Assembly: GCA_951213105.1 (NCBI GenBank)
Contig: OX578135.1
Coordinates: 162,595,250 to 162,659,249, forward strand
From: Amaurobius ferox
Taxonomy: Eukaryota; Arthropoda; Arachnida; Araneae; Amaurobiidae
DNA: 64,000 bases
Direction: 5' to 3'
Part shown: positions 33,332-45,007 of the stretch, in pieces
How positions within the stretch are numbered: position 1 is the stretch's first letter
Layout: each line of letters begins with the position of its first letter
Notes under the pieces: generated by a model
The model's input: only the letters and a program-made list of their open reading frames with translations
Told to the model about the DNA's origin: nothing
Databases searched by the model: none
Program-made: the position numbers and the translations under genes

Positions 33332-34005
33332 TATAGAAATTTTTGCCTCCTGTAAAAATCACCCCTTTTGTTGTATGTGAGTATTCAGCTCAACCATTTA
33401 TTTGAACTCTTAACTTTTGAGCACATACGCCAATCGACTCCAAACTTTGCAGTTTGAATAAAATTAAGTCCTTATTCATAAAATAATTTTTTAAATCAAT
33501 TTAATCAAAATATCTGTTTATTTTATTAATATTTAAAAAATCTAAATATAAAGAAACCATGAAATAAATTATAAAATATATCATATGGATATATACCTGC
33601 ATGTTAACTTTGTGATACATAGCTCAGCATATGCCTAGTTTATTTAGTTTTTGCATATTTTCAATATCTTAGTATTTGAAGGAAAATCAATGCTGTTATC
33701 CTCACAATCTGGGATGACATCACTGAAAAGGCTCAGTTTCACCTTTATTATTAAAAATCTCATAATGTCCTTTTTTCAATTTTCTGGCATTGAATTACAA
33801 TGATAGATGACACCATTTTAAAATTGGTCACTTCAATAAATAGGATTTCCTTTAATCTCTGGAAACAGAAGTTCACATTACCCAATGCACAAGTGGTGAC
33901 TTTAGGGGTTGGCCATTAGCAAGATTTGAAAACCAGTGGCACCAGTGGTCACTGTATTCAGGTGGTTAGTATACCAAGGTGGTCACTTAACCAGGTTTTA
34001 CTGTA

Positions 34006-36254
34006 TAAATTCTTTTAAATATTAAAGTATTGATTATTTCAAATTGTTGATTTTGCAGTGACACTTATATTTTAAAATTCAATACTTTGATTTATCAAAT
34101 AATTAATGAATTAATCAAAATTTATGGCTTGAGGTATGTTGAAGTAATGAGAGCTTTTACAATCTTATAAGCAAAACTAAAAATAATATGTATTATGTAA
34201 AAATTTATAATGTACTATTTCATTACATAATTTGACATAAATACATTACATTCATAAGTAAATTACATCAATAAATGTAAGATACGTATCTGGAAAAAGA
34301 CTTGACCCCCAAACCTCTTGATTTTGAGACAAACATTCCGCCAATTAATCTATAATCTTGTAAGGTTACCTTACATTATCTTTCTAATTTGGAAGTTGAG
34401 ACTTTTTCTTCAATAAATCTACCATTTTTTTTTCTTTGTACTCTGCCCCTTTTTTTGCTTTTAATACAATAGCTTTCTTTTAATGCAATATATATTGTAT
34501 AAAAAATATTGTAATGGGATCAGAAATCCAATTCTCGGATTTTGGTGAATTTACACATTTTAAGCATCTTGCAATATGAATCAACTAAGTTTTCAATGCT
34601 TATGTGTAGAATATCACTCAAAAGTCCAATTCTTGAATATTAAAAAATTTACGTGTTTTTAGCATCCTGGAATTATATAGCCAATTTTCCAATATGAATC
34701 AGCCAATTTTTCAATGTCTGGGAGTATGATATCTCAACTAATTAACAAATGACAATGACATTTGGTACAATTATTTCTATTACTAAATGTAAGAGTATCA
34801 GACCAGCTTAGGGTCTTCACTCTTTTGAAATTTTGTTTTTCAAAAATCATACAGATATATGCACTAATTGTGTTTAAAATGCTATTGAAATAGCGATGTA
34901 TATAGGTTTTTTTTTTGGTTTTTTTTTAATAAATGAAGCTAATGGTATCATTTATAGGACTAATAAGTGCTGTTCTCGAAATTGCACATCTAAATTAGAG
35001 AAATTTATAAAAAAAATTAAATATGCTCACTGTCATTTAATGAATTCATGTTTGTAAGTACTTTCAACTAGAAATGAGTGGACACCATTTCATTTAGAAG
35101 TTAACTAGAGCCATTTTCGCAATATAAATTATACTTTTTCACAGAGAGCTTATTTAGAAAGAATCAAGCTATTTCCATAAAATTTTGTAAGCTTTTTAAA
35201 ATTAAAAATAAGAATAAACCTTTTCACTATGATGGGAATATAAGAAGGATCTAACTTGTATAATTATTTTTCTACACTCTTTCATTTTGTTAATCTGTTG
35301 TCATGTTGGGAAGATTTTTAAATTGAATAATCTTAATATCATATACTAGGGTGAGCTACATTGCTTGGGGACCATTATGAAGTCTTATCTCTAAAAGGAG
35401 CCAAACTTCTAACCTCTGGATGTTGACCCAATTACTCTATACTGAACTGTCCAAACTCTCTAACATGTAGAATCATACACTGAGCTCTAGATTATTTATT
35501 AGAGAATTGGTTAAGGCATAATATGATGTTATGTAATTCTCAATCATACTATTTTTTTTTCTTTTTGGCAAATTCTTTCAAATATCTTATCAGAGCACAG
35601 CATTTTGCTTATATAGATTTTTCATGACAAGAAAACAATTAAGCATTGAAATTGGATAAAAAGTAAAAATAATAATTCAACTCACTATTGAAGCCAACCA
35701 CTTTTTTTTTTATAATTTTTGATAAAAAAATGAATTCATTTTGACAATTGCTAATAATATTTTAAAAAGACTGATGATTATCATTTCGGTGAATGTCTAA
35801 ATTCAATATTAAAGTTTAGATACATTAAAAAAAAATAAGCATTCAACTTCCTTCTTTTGTTCTAACAATTTGCAATCACTCAATATAATGTCATGTAATA
35901 CATTGTACATTTTTTTTTCTAATATAATTGTTTTATATCCATTGTACAGAATTTTTCGATAAATAAGTAAACAAAAAAGAAAGTTTAAAAAAAGAAAACA
36001 ACAGCCTGAAGATTCTGTAAAATGACTTGTAAGCTTTAGTAAAAAAATGTTTAGAATTTGCAAATTGATAAAAAAATATGATGAAAAATTTGAGATTGAA
36101 TTTAAAATTTGGCAATAGAAGAATGCATTCAGAAAATAAAATTGCATCTGCTGATTGCGTTGACAACAAAATTTAAAAATCCAGAGAGATTCTTGTGCTG
36201 TGAAGTTTTCCCTATGAGTTATACTTTCTTTTTCAGGTTCAAAATTACCTAAAA
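34006..36254. other. intron sequence, possible tRNA-like relic
   Basis: No gene. A stretch at about 34295-34365 (GACTTGACCCCCAAACCTCT) parallels the tRNA-like relic at 13795 but is weaker. The long minus-strand open frame at 35809-36297 is Phe/Leu-rich AT sequence that runs into a transposon terminus, and I do not consider it a gene. Confidence 0.4.
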
Positions 36255-36700
36255 TACACTCACGGACAATGAAAGTTGTGCACCAAGAAGAAAACATGGT
36301 ACAACCACGAAATAATGTAAATAGTTAGAGGACGGGCTGGTATGCAAATGATCCCAGTCTGCTGTAATTGCACATGACCATATACCCGTGAGTGGCACTG
36401 TAAGCATGAGCCAGCAGCCTTATAAATCTGCGTGTAGTCTATGCCCCATTAATGTGAGAAGCTTTGACTGATGCAAGCATGAGTACAGAAGGAAAAAAAA
36501 TGGTGGGTAGATGCCAGAAACGTCGATATACACAACTGACAGACTTCGAGAGAGCCCTGATCATTAGACTGAAAACGTGCCGGATAGCCCGTCACGTGGA
36601 TTGTTCAGACTATACCGCCCAACGGTGTTGGGAACACTGGTCATGTGATGCCACTCGGACACATAGGACCAGCTCTGGATAGACCAGGCATACTACGAGT

Positions 36701-37754
36701 CAGGGTTTGAAAAATCTATCGCCTGACATGCCCGGGGCATATAAAAATTCCAACCGGGCATACATTAATTTTTATTACATGCCCGACGGGGCATGTAATA
36801 AAAATTTATTCAACATTAACCTGATTAGGTTAATCGGTAGCCGAAATCGAGTAACCAGCACTCCACTACAAATATTTTATGTTCAACATTTAAAGCCGTA
36901 TAAGGGGATGAAAAAGAAATGTCTTAATTATTCAGTGATGGACTATGAATGGCTTTTGCAGCACGATAGTTGATAACTGTGGGGAGAAAACAAAGTTTCA
37001 CAGTTTACGGGCGACAGTGACGTCACTAAAAGAAACAAGCAGAGCCTCTGGCACAGTGCTAAAGCAGCTCCTCATTCTCTTCTCTCTCTCTTTCTCTCAT
37101 TCATTTGCACTTGATTCCTCGTGTAGCTTTAGTAGATTTGCAGACGTGCACAGGTGTTGATAAGCAGAGATGCCGATTACTATGGAATCTCCATAGTTGC
37201 GAACGTGCACAGGTGTTGATAAGCAGAGATGCCGATTACTATGGAATCTCCATAGTTTCTACGGGAAACATCCTCATTCTGCATACAAAATTTGCATAAT
37301 TTCCCACAAAAAATTCTCTTCTGCCTAGGCCAATGTAAATTTACGGCCACAAGCACAGCAATGTCAATCATGATGATGGGGATTTATGGCCTCATGTAAT
37401 GTAAATTAAGATCGCAATCACTTTTTTATGGAAGTAATAAATATGCTTATTCAAAAGTTGTCTAGTTTAATTCGGCATAAATCGCTAAACTGTTATTTTT
37501 GAAATTATTTTAGCATAAATAATATTCAATTCCTATTTTTGATATATTTACTTCATTAAAAGAAACTAATTTTCTAATTTTGATATTTAATTATAAGCTA
37601 CGTATATAATGATATTTAATATATTTATTTTCATGGGCGCCAGAGCTATCAACAATGAAAAATGTTGGGCATGTAAAATTTTATCTTGGGCATCTATTTA
37701 TTTGGACAACATGCCCGAGGGGCATGTAGAATTTTTCTGATATTTTTAACCCTG
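36701..37754. mobile_element. hAT-like element nested in the Tc1
   Basis: The ends CAGGGTTTGAAAAATCTAT at 36701 and the inverse of CAGGGTTAAAAATATCAG ending 37754 are inverted repeats. The flanking 8-mers CTACGAGT (36693-36700) and CCACTAGT (37755-37762) match at six of eight bases, an eroded 8-bp duplication. Near both ends lie GCCCGGGGCAT / GCCCGAGGGGCATG palindromic blocks. The interior has a 59-bp tandem duplication (37144-37260) containing CAGAGATGCCGATTACTATG, and a part similar to 31170-31480. No transposase. Confidence 0.75.
37144..37260. repeat. 59-bp unit in two tandem copies
   Basis: ACGTGCACAGGTGTTGATAA begins at 37144 and again at 37203; the copies are nearly identical. Confidence 0.92.
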
Positions 37755-38689
37755 CCACTAGTAGAGAGGATCGAATGACCATGCGGCAGGCACGTATAGA
37801 GCCCACGGTGACCCGATCCGCGATACAGGCACATATAGCGGCTCCTGTGTGCCCACGAACCATATCTAGATGCTTGAAGGAAGCGAATCTGTGATTCCAG
37901 TGTCCCTTACGTGTACTGTTGTTAACATGGGACATCGGTGGCTCCGGTTGCATTGGTGCTGGGCCAGAGCAACATGGAACTCCAAAAATTGGCAATGTGT
38001 GGTGTTTAGCAATGAGTGGCGCTTCGTTTTGGGGACCAATGATCAGCGTGTCCAGGTGTGGAGGTCCCCTGCACAATGCCACAATCCCAACCTCATTATC
38101 GAGTGCCACACCAGCCCCACTGCAGGCATCATGGGCTGGGAAGCCATAACCTACGACAGCTGATCCGCTCTAGTAGTGGTACTTGGAACATTAACCGACC
38201 AGCAGTTGCGGATGAGATTCTACAGCTCCATGTGCTCCCATTCATTGCTGGGATTCCAGGTACTCAATTCCAGCAGGGTAATGCATGGCCACACACGGCT
38301 CGTGTCGCCCAGGCCTGCCTGAGTCATGTCCAGACACTTCCATGGCCTGCCCACTCCCCAGACCTGTCCCCTATCAAGCATGTGTGGAACCAGTTGAAAT
38401 GCTAGCTGCCTCATTGCCGCAATCAGGTGTGGACTCATCTGCCTCAGGACAACATCAGGCATCTGTTCTAAATCATGCCGGACAGTATTGCTGCTTGTAT
38501 CACAGCACGAGGCTGTGCGAACCGCTATTGAGGATGACTGGACTGTGTACCATAGCCACCTCTATATGTGTTCTGCTGCTCTGTTTTTGTGATCATGTAT
38601 ATCATTCATCTGTATCCTTCCATCAATAAAATTTCAGGTCCATCCTATGCTTCCTTCTTGGTGCGCAACTTTCATTGTCCATGAGTGTA

Positions 38690-39259
38690 TATAAAGATAT
38701 GCCTTGTAGGAAGAAATTGCTAATTTCTGGATGCTAAGATGGCCAATTAAGAAAGCGACATAATTAGAAATGGAGACATAACAAGTTTTTGGTGATTATT
38801 ATTATTTTATTCTTTTCAAAATCGAATAAAGTACTATGTAACCTGAGCAAAAATTATAAAGATTTGACTAAAAATACAAGAAACATTACATGAGATAAAT
38901 ACTCAATGACACACGATCAAAAGGTAAAAAGTACCATTCGGATGGGGTTAGGTCACATCACTATTGGTGTTATATGTAATTTGTTAAGTAATATGTATAA
39001 ACTAGGTGCATAGTTGAAAAATGCAAAAATAAAACATTTCAATTGCATGTTTGCATTTCTATAATTGAGCTAAAAAAATTTCAATTAATTTGATTTGAAA
39101 ATATCTTTTATGTCAGTCTTTTTTTTTTTTTTTTTTTTTTTTCGAATTCATATCTTGTGATTTATAATTTTCATTGCAACAGCTATGGGTATTTTACCTT
39201 AATGTATAAATTTCCATGGTATTTTACTCTTTTATTACTTCATGTGTGCATTCACACAG
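38690..39259. other. intron sequence, poly-T tract, exon acceptor
   Basis: A poly-T run lies at about 39119-39142. The acceptor GCATTCACACAG ends at 39259. No other feature. Confidence 0.6.
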
Positions 39260-39436
39260 GGCTTCCGGAACCTCCTCTTGACATACAAGTTGAACCTGGT
39301 CCTCAAGATGGAACTCTGCTGGTCACATGGCTTCCTGTTACAATTAATAACCGAGGAACTTCTAATGGTGCCCCAGTCACAGGTTATGCGGTGTATGCCG
39401 GTGAGCGGAAGATTAGCGAAATTGACAGTCCTACTG
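39260..39436 (+). CDS. RIMBP: RIM-BP exon: third FN3 module, N-terminal part
   Basis: A 177-bp exon in phase 1 at both ends. It reads GLPEPPLDIQVEPGPQDGTL, then LVTWLPVTINNRGTSNGAPV and TGYAVYAGERKISEIDSPTG. PEPPLDIQVEPGPQDGTLLV with TWLPV is the A-B strand region of the third FN3 of RIM-BPs. The long NNRGTSNGAPVTGYAVYA loop and C strand are distinctive for this family. The acceptor is TTCACACAG and the donor ACTG|GTAAGA, both strong. The domain is completed at 47927. Confidence 0.93.
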
Positions 39437-39541
39437 GTAAGAAATTATCAGTTGCTATAAAGACCAGCATGCTGTTTAATAAATAATTTCTAATGTGATC
39501 TATATATAAAAGTGACACTTTCACTGATTCACTTATCAGTA

Positions 39542-41160
39542 CAGTACAATTCCACTTATCCAGACTCTGATTATACAGATATCTGATTATCGAAATCAAT
39601 TTTCAAACTGTTCCATAGAAACAGACATGTGCACAGCTTATAGTACACCCAAGTTAAGACGACCTTTTTACTAGAAGTTTGCTGTTAACATCAACATTAC
39701 CATAACAATGGGATAGCTAGTCCAATTTAGTGCAGGAGTAACAAGTGTCAAAACAAGTTACAGTTGGCTCAGAAATTTTAAAGAAAGGCATGGGCTTCCT
39801 ATTACATGAGCTTGAAATTTACGGTGAAACAATATCTGCCAGTGCAAATCTGCAGATACGTTTGTTTCAGAATTTACAACAAAGTTTGAAAGACAATTGT
39901 ACAAAAATTTTATCTACAATGCAGCTGAAAAAGCTTTTACTAGAAAGCTCTGCCTCACTTTGGTTTCAAAGAAGGAAATTATGACACCTGGTCATAAAAT
40001 GAGCAAAAATCGGATCACTGTGTTGACTTGTGTAAATTCAACTTCAACAGGAACTCACAAGCTTCCACTGCTCATTGGTAAATAAAAAACAGGTCCTTCA
40101 TGAATGTTAAAATCTTTCCCATGGTGTACAGGAAAATAAGTGTGGATGGGAACAAGTGTGTAAGGGAACAAGTGTGGATGAACAGTAACATGTTTTTGCT
40201 GTGGTACAACACCTGTTTTATTTATCAATATTATCATGATATAGAAGGGAAGGTTTTGTGGCTCTTAGATAAACTCCACCTCACTCGTCTCCTGAAAGTT
40301 TAGAGTGATAGAAGGGAAAGTTTTTGGTTGTCTTCTTACCTACCAAATGTAGCAAACCTCCTGCAGCCAATAGACCAGGGCATTATCGAGTGTATACTGT
40401 GAAATACAGAAAAACACTCCTATGTAAACTTCTCTCCGATGACAAAGATCAAGTTATGGATTTCTTTAGGCATATAGACTTGAAGGAATGTGCTTATATA
40501 GCTGCAGATGAGTGGAATCAACTCAAACCAATAATATTGCAGAAAATTTGGTGAAAAATCATGAGTGACATAGAAATTGATGTAAAAATGTAAGTAATGA
40601 ACTAGTGAATATTGCCACCCAAATTCCTGGTTCATTTCAATGTGAGGTGAGAAATGTGAAAGAATGACTGGAATCATCTCTGCTGATCCCGGCTACCAAA
40701 TCATGACTGATAACAAAATTGTAGACATCTTCTTAAATATGGATGCATTGAAAGGGGAATATAAGAATGAGGAAGAAATGGAAGAAAGAAACATGCTTTC
40801 TCACAATGGTGCGTTTCATGCTTTAGAACTAGCATGAATGTACTTGGAGAATAAAGAATCGTCACACTTTTTTATTCTCCAACTACATTCCACCAACTGC
40901 TTCTTGTTAAAAGAGTTCGTGACTTGGCAATTAGGAAGCAATATAACTCCTCAAAACAGAAAAAGTAATGAAATTATTTTTAATATAAGTGTACATACAG
41001 ATAAATATATATATATGTTGATAATTTTCTTTTTTTGAAAATGTGTTTACCATATTTATCTTTTTATTCGTGATTACGATGGAAAATCCAATTATCCAAA
41101 TTGTTTTAATGTCCAGACCAACACTGGTCCCTAATATTCTGGATAATTGGAGTTGCACTG
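39542..41160 (+). mobile_element. jerky/Tigger-like transposon
   Basis: Left end CAGTACAATTCCACTTATCC at 39542. The right end is its imperfect inverse, finishing at 41160 (rc CAGTGCAACTCCAATTATCC). TA (39540-39541) is on the left; CA on the right is an eroded TA. The length is 1619 bp. A decayed plus-strand transposase lies inside. Confidence 0.82.
39745..40554 (+). pseudogene. decayed jerky-like transposase
   Basis: Plus-strand pieces recall jerky/Tigger proteins: EKAFTRKLCLTLVSKKEIMT then PGHKMSKNRITVLTCVNSTS, and TGTHKLPLLIGK (39897-40085). Further on come KYRKTLLCKLLSDD and LKECAYIAADEWNQLKP (40324-40554), which resemble the region after the third catalytic Asp. The catalytic blocks themselves are broken by stops and frameshifts. 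Assignment is by motif order. Confidence 0.65.
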
Positions 41161-41164
41161 CATC

Positions 41165-41790
41165 ACAAACAGTTCATGCTAGGAACCTGAATTTTCACAG
41201 GTATGTTCCTTATGAGTTATAGATGCACATTAAGCAGCGATATTTTCATAATCCTTCTTGAAGGAGATGATAAGAGGAAAAATGGTCATGATACATGATC
41301 ACTCAGTAACCTTTTAAGCTAGGAAGCTAAAATTTTACAGGAATTTTCTTTGAGTCTAAATATTAAGAGATGCCATTTTCGTAACCCACCTTAAGGCTGT
41401 GAGAAGAGGGTGAAATGACTGAGTGGCATAATCACTGTATGTCACCAAAAGTTGAGCTTCAAACTGGATTTTTACAGAGATGTTCTTATAGGGTCACAGG
41501 TAAATGCTAAGAGGAGGTATTTTGTTATTCATCCTAAGGAGGTGATAAGGAGTAGGATGGCCAAAGTATATGATCACTGTATCTCTGTATCCCCTTAAAC
41601 TAGGAAGATTACATTTTACAGAGATTTCTTTTATGGGTAATAAATAAATGTTACAATATTACAGACATTTCCGTAACTCACGCCATAGGAGTGGAAATGA
41701 ATGAGGTGGTATGATCACCCATCAGTTGAGCTACAAACCTGGAGTTTGAGATATTCTTATAGGGTCATAGGTAAACCCCAGGGGGCTTAC
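41165..41790. repeat. diverged tandem array, period about 140 bp (possibly dimeric 280 bp)
   Basis: Related blocks recur near 41181, 41321, 41455, 41599 and 41736: GCTAGGAAGCTAAAATTTTACAG-like alternating with GAGCTTCAAACTGGATTTTTACAG-like, each followed by TTCTTATAGGGTCACAGGTAA-like and AAGGAGGTGATAAG-like blocks. Confidence 0.8.
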
Positions 41791-43779
41791 AGTTTTTGAT
41801 GTGAATAACATTTATGCTTGTGGTATCTATGGCAGAAACTGGAGCATTACGAAAAATGTAAACAATTTGGATGCTTATATCTTCAAATTTAATAGATAAA
41901 AATGTAAATAATTTTTCTTGTTTTTGTTAGAAATATAGCTACATTTAGGAATATATAAAAATAATTTCATAATTTTAATATATAAAAATAATTTCAATAT
42001 TTTAATAATTTGAACTTAAAAAAAAAACTTATCGTCTGAGCTAGTTTTTTTTTTTTTTTTTTTTTTTCCCATTTTTGTTACTTTCACTCAAAATATCTTC
42101 GAAACTATAAATGATAGATATAAATAATAAGTGACAAGAATATATATTAAGAAATCTAGTTTTTAGAAAGAAAAAAACTAATAGTTTTCAAATAATTATC
42201 TTGTCAAGTTGAAGAAGATTGATGATTTTTTGTTTTTCAAGTTTATAATTCTTATATTTCAAAAACTAAAAGTACTAGCTATGAGCAATAAGCAAGAATA
42301 TGTATCTCTTTCTACAAATCTATCTCCCTATAAATATAATTGGATTTTATACTGAACTCTTAGTTTTCAAAGTATAGTAGCTATAATTTCGATATTTTGG
42401 TATTTTAACCTGTGTCAATAAGTGAGCTATAATATTTAAAATGTAATGCATGTTACAGCTCAATATGTTTACTTACTTCTTGGTTAAATATTGGTGCACA
42501 AACATGAGATGTTTTGTTTTTAAAAAGATTAAGAAGTTAAATGAACTTGGGGATTCTAAAGATGCTTAATGATTAATGAGGTTTGAACAGAATAGATGGA
42601 AATATATGTATTCAAGTACATATTTATGTGTCACCAGGCAAGTTTATAAATTAACTTGAATCTAAAATCTTATCAGGTATACTGTATAAGTTTAATTTAT
42701 ACTGCCAAGCAAGTTAGTAAAATAATTTGAAATTTTACATGGTGTCTATGGTCAGAGTATCGAAATGAAATCAGAGCAATAACTAAAAGTGCTAGCTAGC
42801 TATAAATAGTTATCTAATAAATTGTAGTGCTCTGAAAGCCTGAAAACAAAACATGAGTAAAAAAAATTGAATAAACTTATTGAATTTTTCTGGAGTTTTA
42901 TTTTACAAAATGTTATTCATGCAAAATCATTTTGGCTCCATTGGACTGGAGCCACCACCGATTTTTTTATGGGTCTCCATCTAGTAATAAAGCCCATAAA
43001 AAGGCCATTTTAAAAAAATCCTTTTAACCCATTCATGATCAGTGAGTGAAGGAAGAAGCACGAGTAGCGATAACCATGTGTTACTCCAGGCCCATGTACT
43101 TTAATACTAAGCTTAACATTGCAAAAAAATCGATTAAATAAACTTTGCTTTAAAATACATATGCCATCATTACAGAAATACACAGGTGTTATTGCATTTG
43201 AGGGATCTGACTTCACCATTGTTTTTTAAATGTGAGCCTTGAAAACTTGTTGGTTTTGTTGAGTATTACTTATATAATGTCAGTACTGAAATACAGATTA
43301 AAAAATTAATTTTTTTAAAAGAGGCTTTGAATTATTTATAGTTAATCCAGAGTTCGGAAAACTGAAGAGTTTTCAGATCTTTGGCATTTGAACTCCAATT
43401 ATCTGTACCAAAAATATCCACAACATCATCATGCACATTGGTGTCTTCAGATAAACTTCCACCACTTTATTCACTTATATCACTATGAGATTCATTCATT
43501 AGTTGCAAAATCCCACTTTCAGAAAGATATTTTACTCTTTTCACCATGATTATTACAGTTCTTCTGACTAAATTCTTACTAACTAATAGGCTCTTCCCCT
43601 GAAAACCAGTGATAAGAAGTCCCAGCCCTAATCCCCTTTTAAATGTATTACTCAAAACCCTCATCATTAAAATAAACACAGAATAATTATCATGAAGGAA
43701 ACCATCCCTTTAAATCTCTCAATCAACATTCTTTTTCAATCAGAACTCCAACAACAGCTTGCACATGTGTTTGTTTGTA
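41791..43779. other. intron sequence, no gene seen
   Basis: AT-rich; a poly-T run is at about 42046-42067. No element ends identified. Confidence 0.45.
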
Positions 43780-43938
43780 CAGTGAAACCTCGGTAACTCA
43801 ACACCCCAAGGGGAACAGAAAACATGTCGACTTAAGCGGATGTCGATTTACCAAGGTTTCACATTATTTATGCCAATTAAAATGCATAGCAGATACCCCA
43901 CAAATTATATCATTGAAAGATCGTCTACTATTCAATTA

Positions 43939-44904
43939 CAGATCCCGTGCTAGGAATTTCAAACTGTTAGCCAACAAATTAGTCAAATTGAAAAATCATT
44001 AGCCAAATTTCATGATTATTAGTCAAAGTTATCGTCATCATCGGTGAAAAAATTTCTACTTTTAAGCCAATTTTAAAATGCAGCTAACAATATTAATTTT
44101 ATTTTAAACAAGATATAACGATAGGTAGATTTAATTTCTTTAATCATTAAATAGATTATTAGTAAATTAAACTTGTATTTACCAATGAAAGATCATAATG
44201 ACTTACAAAAATGACAAATTTATTTTATAATTCACATACTTTCATTATCATATAAACCAGGCAAGCGTCGAATTTTGTACCATTACACCAATTTTCAAAA
44301 GCTGCCTCAAAATTAAAATCTTTCATATCTGGCCCTTCACTATTTATAAGAATCAAGTCACTGAGATTTTTTACTCTGATTTTACTACGTGATGGAGTTT
44401 TTATAATGTTCTGTTTACTAAAGCCTCTTTCAACGTTGGTTGTTGTCAATTTTTGAAATTAGTCATCAACAGAACCACGATTTTAAAGCCACCTAAGGAA
44501 AAAAAATTAAATAGACTAAAAAATTCAGGCAGGCATAAAAATCAGGATTGCATAAAAACCACAAAGATGATGATGAAGAAGAAGAAACGAAAACAAGCCG
44601 GGCGAGCTTGAAAAATCATAACAAAAAGATAAACTATGATTCAACTTACGACAAAAACAGCAAACCGCAAGTTGGCATCCGTGATAATAATTAGCAGTGA
44701 CCTTTTTTCAATTGATTTTAACTAAAAATAAATGCTTTTTTATTTATTTAAGAAATTTTTACACTTCCCCAAAAAATATTTGTTAAATTTTCACAGTTTC
44801 CAAAAAATCATTCGCCATTTTTTTTGCCAAAGTACTATTTTTTGTCATCAGTTTTACAATTTTTTCGCATTTGGCAAGTAGGCGAATGGCTTGCATGGAC
44901 CCTG
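43939..44904 (-). mobile_element. hAT fragment nested in the Tigger
   Basis: The right end is the inverse of CAGGGTCCATGCAAGCC (ending 44904). The left end near 43939 (CAGATCCCGTGCTAGG) is a weak match. Repeated words (AAATTAGTCAAA / ATTAGCCAAATTTC) follow. The minus strand holds a hAT C-terminal coding relic at 44225-44449. Flanking 8-mers do not match well, so the ends are approximate. Confidence 0.6.
44225..44449 (-). pseudogene. hAT transposase C-terminal dimerisation region
   Basis: Seventy-four residues on the minus strand begin TTTNVERGFSKQNIIKTPSR and continue VKNLSDLILINSEGPDMKDF. The NVERGFS ... NIIKT ... L-x-DL-x-L-I-x-x-EGP pattern is the C-terminal dimerisation (hATC) segment. 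Nothing else of the transposase is present. A stop follows upstream. Confidence 0.78.
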
Positions 44905-45007
44905 AATTATAATACTGGCTAAATAATTTTCTTTTATTTTTAAGTTAAGCATGTTAGATTACTTATTAAAAATTTAAATTACCTCATGAAAAATAATCCA
45001 AAATTTT

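Larger units (their letters stand above)
30355..34003. mobile_element. TIR DNA transposon, pogo/Tc1-mariner type, with nested insertions
   Basis: Left end CAGTGAAACCTGATTAAAGT at 30355. The right end is its imperfect inverse, finishing at 34003 (rc CAGTAAAACCTGGTTAAGTG). The GTGACCACCT motif continues on both sides. TA follows the right end (34004-34005). The left flank is TG, so the duplication is eroded. No transposase survives. The interior has duplicated words (CTCAACCATTTAG... near 33000 and 33390). It hosts the hAT-like element at 30807. Confidence 0.75.
36464..38629 (+). pseudogene. decayed Tc1-family transposase lacking all three catalytic acids
   Basis: The N-terminal DNA-binding part at 36464-36682 includes RRYTQLTDFERALIIRLK. 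It resumes after the nested element at about 37755 (SREDRMTMRQARIEPTVTRS). The catalytic part reads NWQCVVFSNEWRFVLG, where Tc1 enzymes have SDE (Asn codon 38011-38013). It then reads FQQGNAWPHTARV, where they have QDNA (Gly codon 38277-38279), and SPDLSPIKHVWNQL, where they have PIEH (Lys codon 38376-38378). Each change equals one transition. Frameshifts and stops also break it (for example TGA at 38161, TAG at 38403). Tc1 transposases cut and rejoin DNA in the nucleus; this copy cannot. Confidence 0.9.
36257..38687 (+). mobile_element. Tc1-like transposon with TIRs and TA duplication
   Basis: Left end CACTCACGGACAATGAAAGT at 36257. The right end is its inverse, finishing 38687 (rc CACTCATGGACAATGAAAGT). 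TA lies at 36255-36256 and 38688-38689. Removing the nested element and one copy of its target duplication leaves about 1.37 kb, near normal Tc1 size. It carries a decayed plus-strand transposase. Confidence 0.9.

Noticed and set aside
35809..36297. Longest open frame in the window (162 codons, minus strand).
   Set aside because: It is dominated by Phe, Leu, Ile and Lys from AT-rich sequence, has no domain, and its start lies within the Tc1 terminal repeat.
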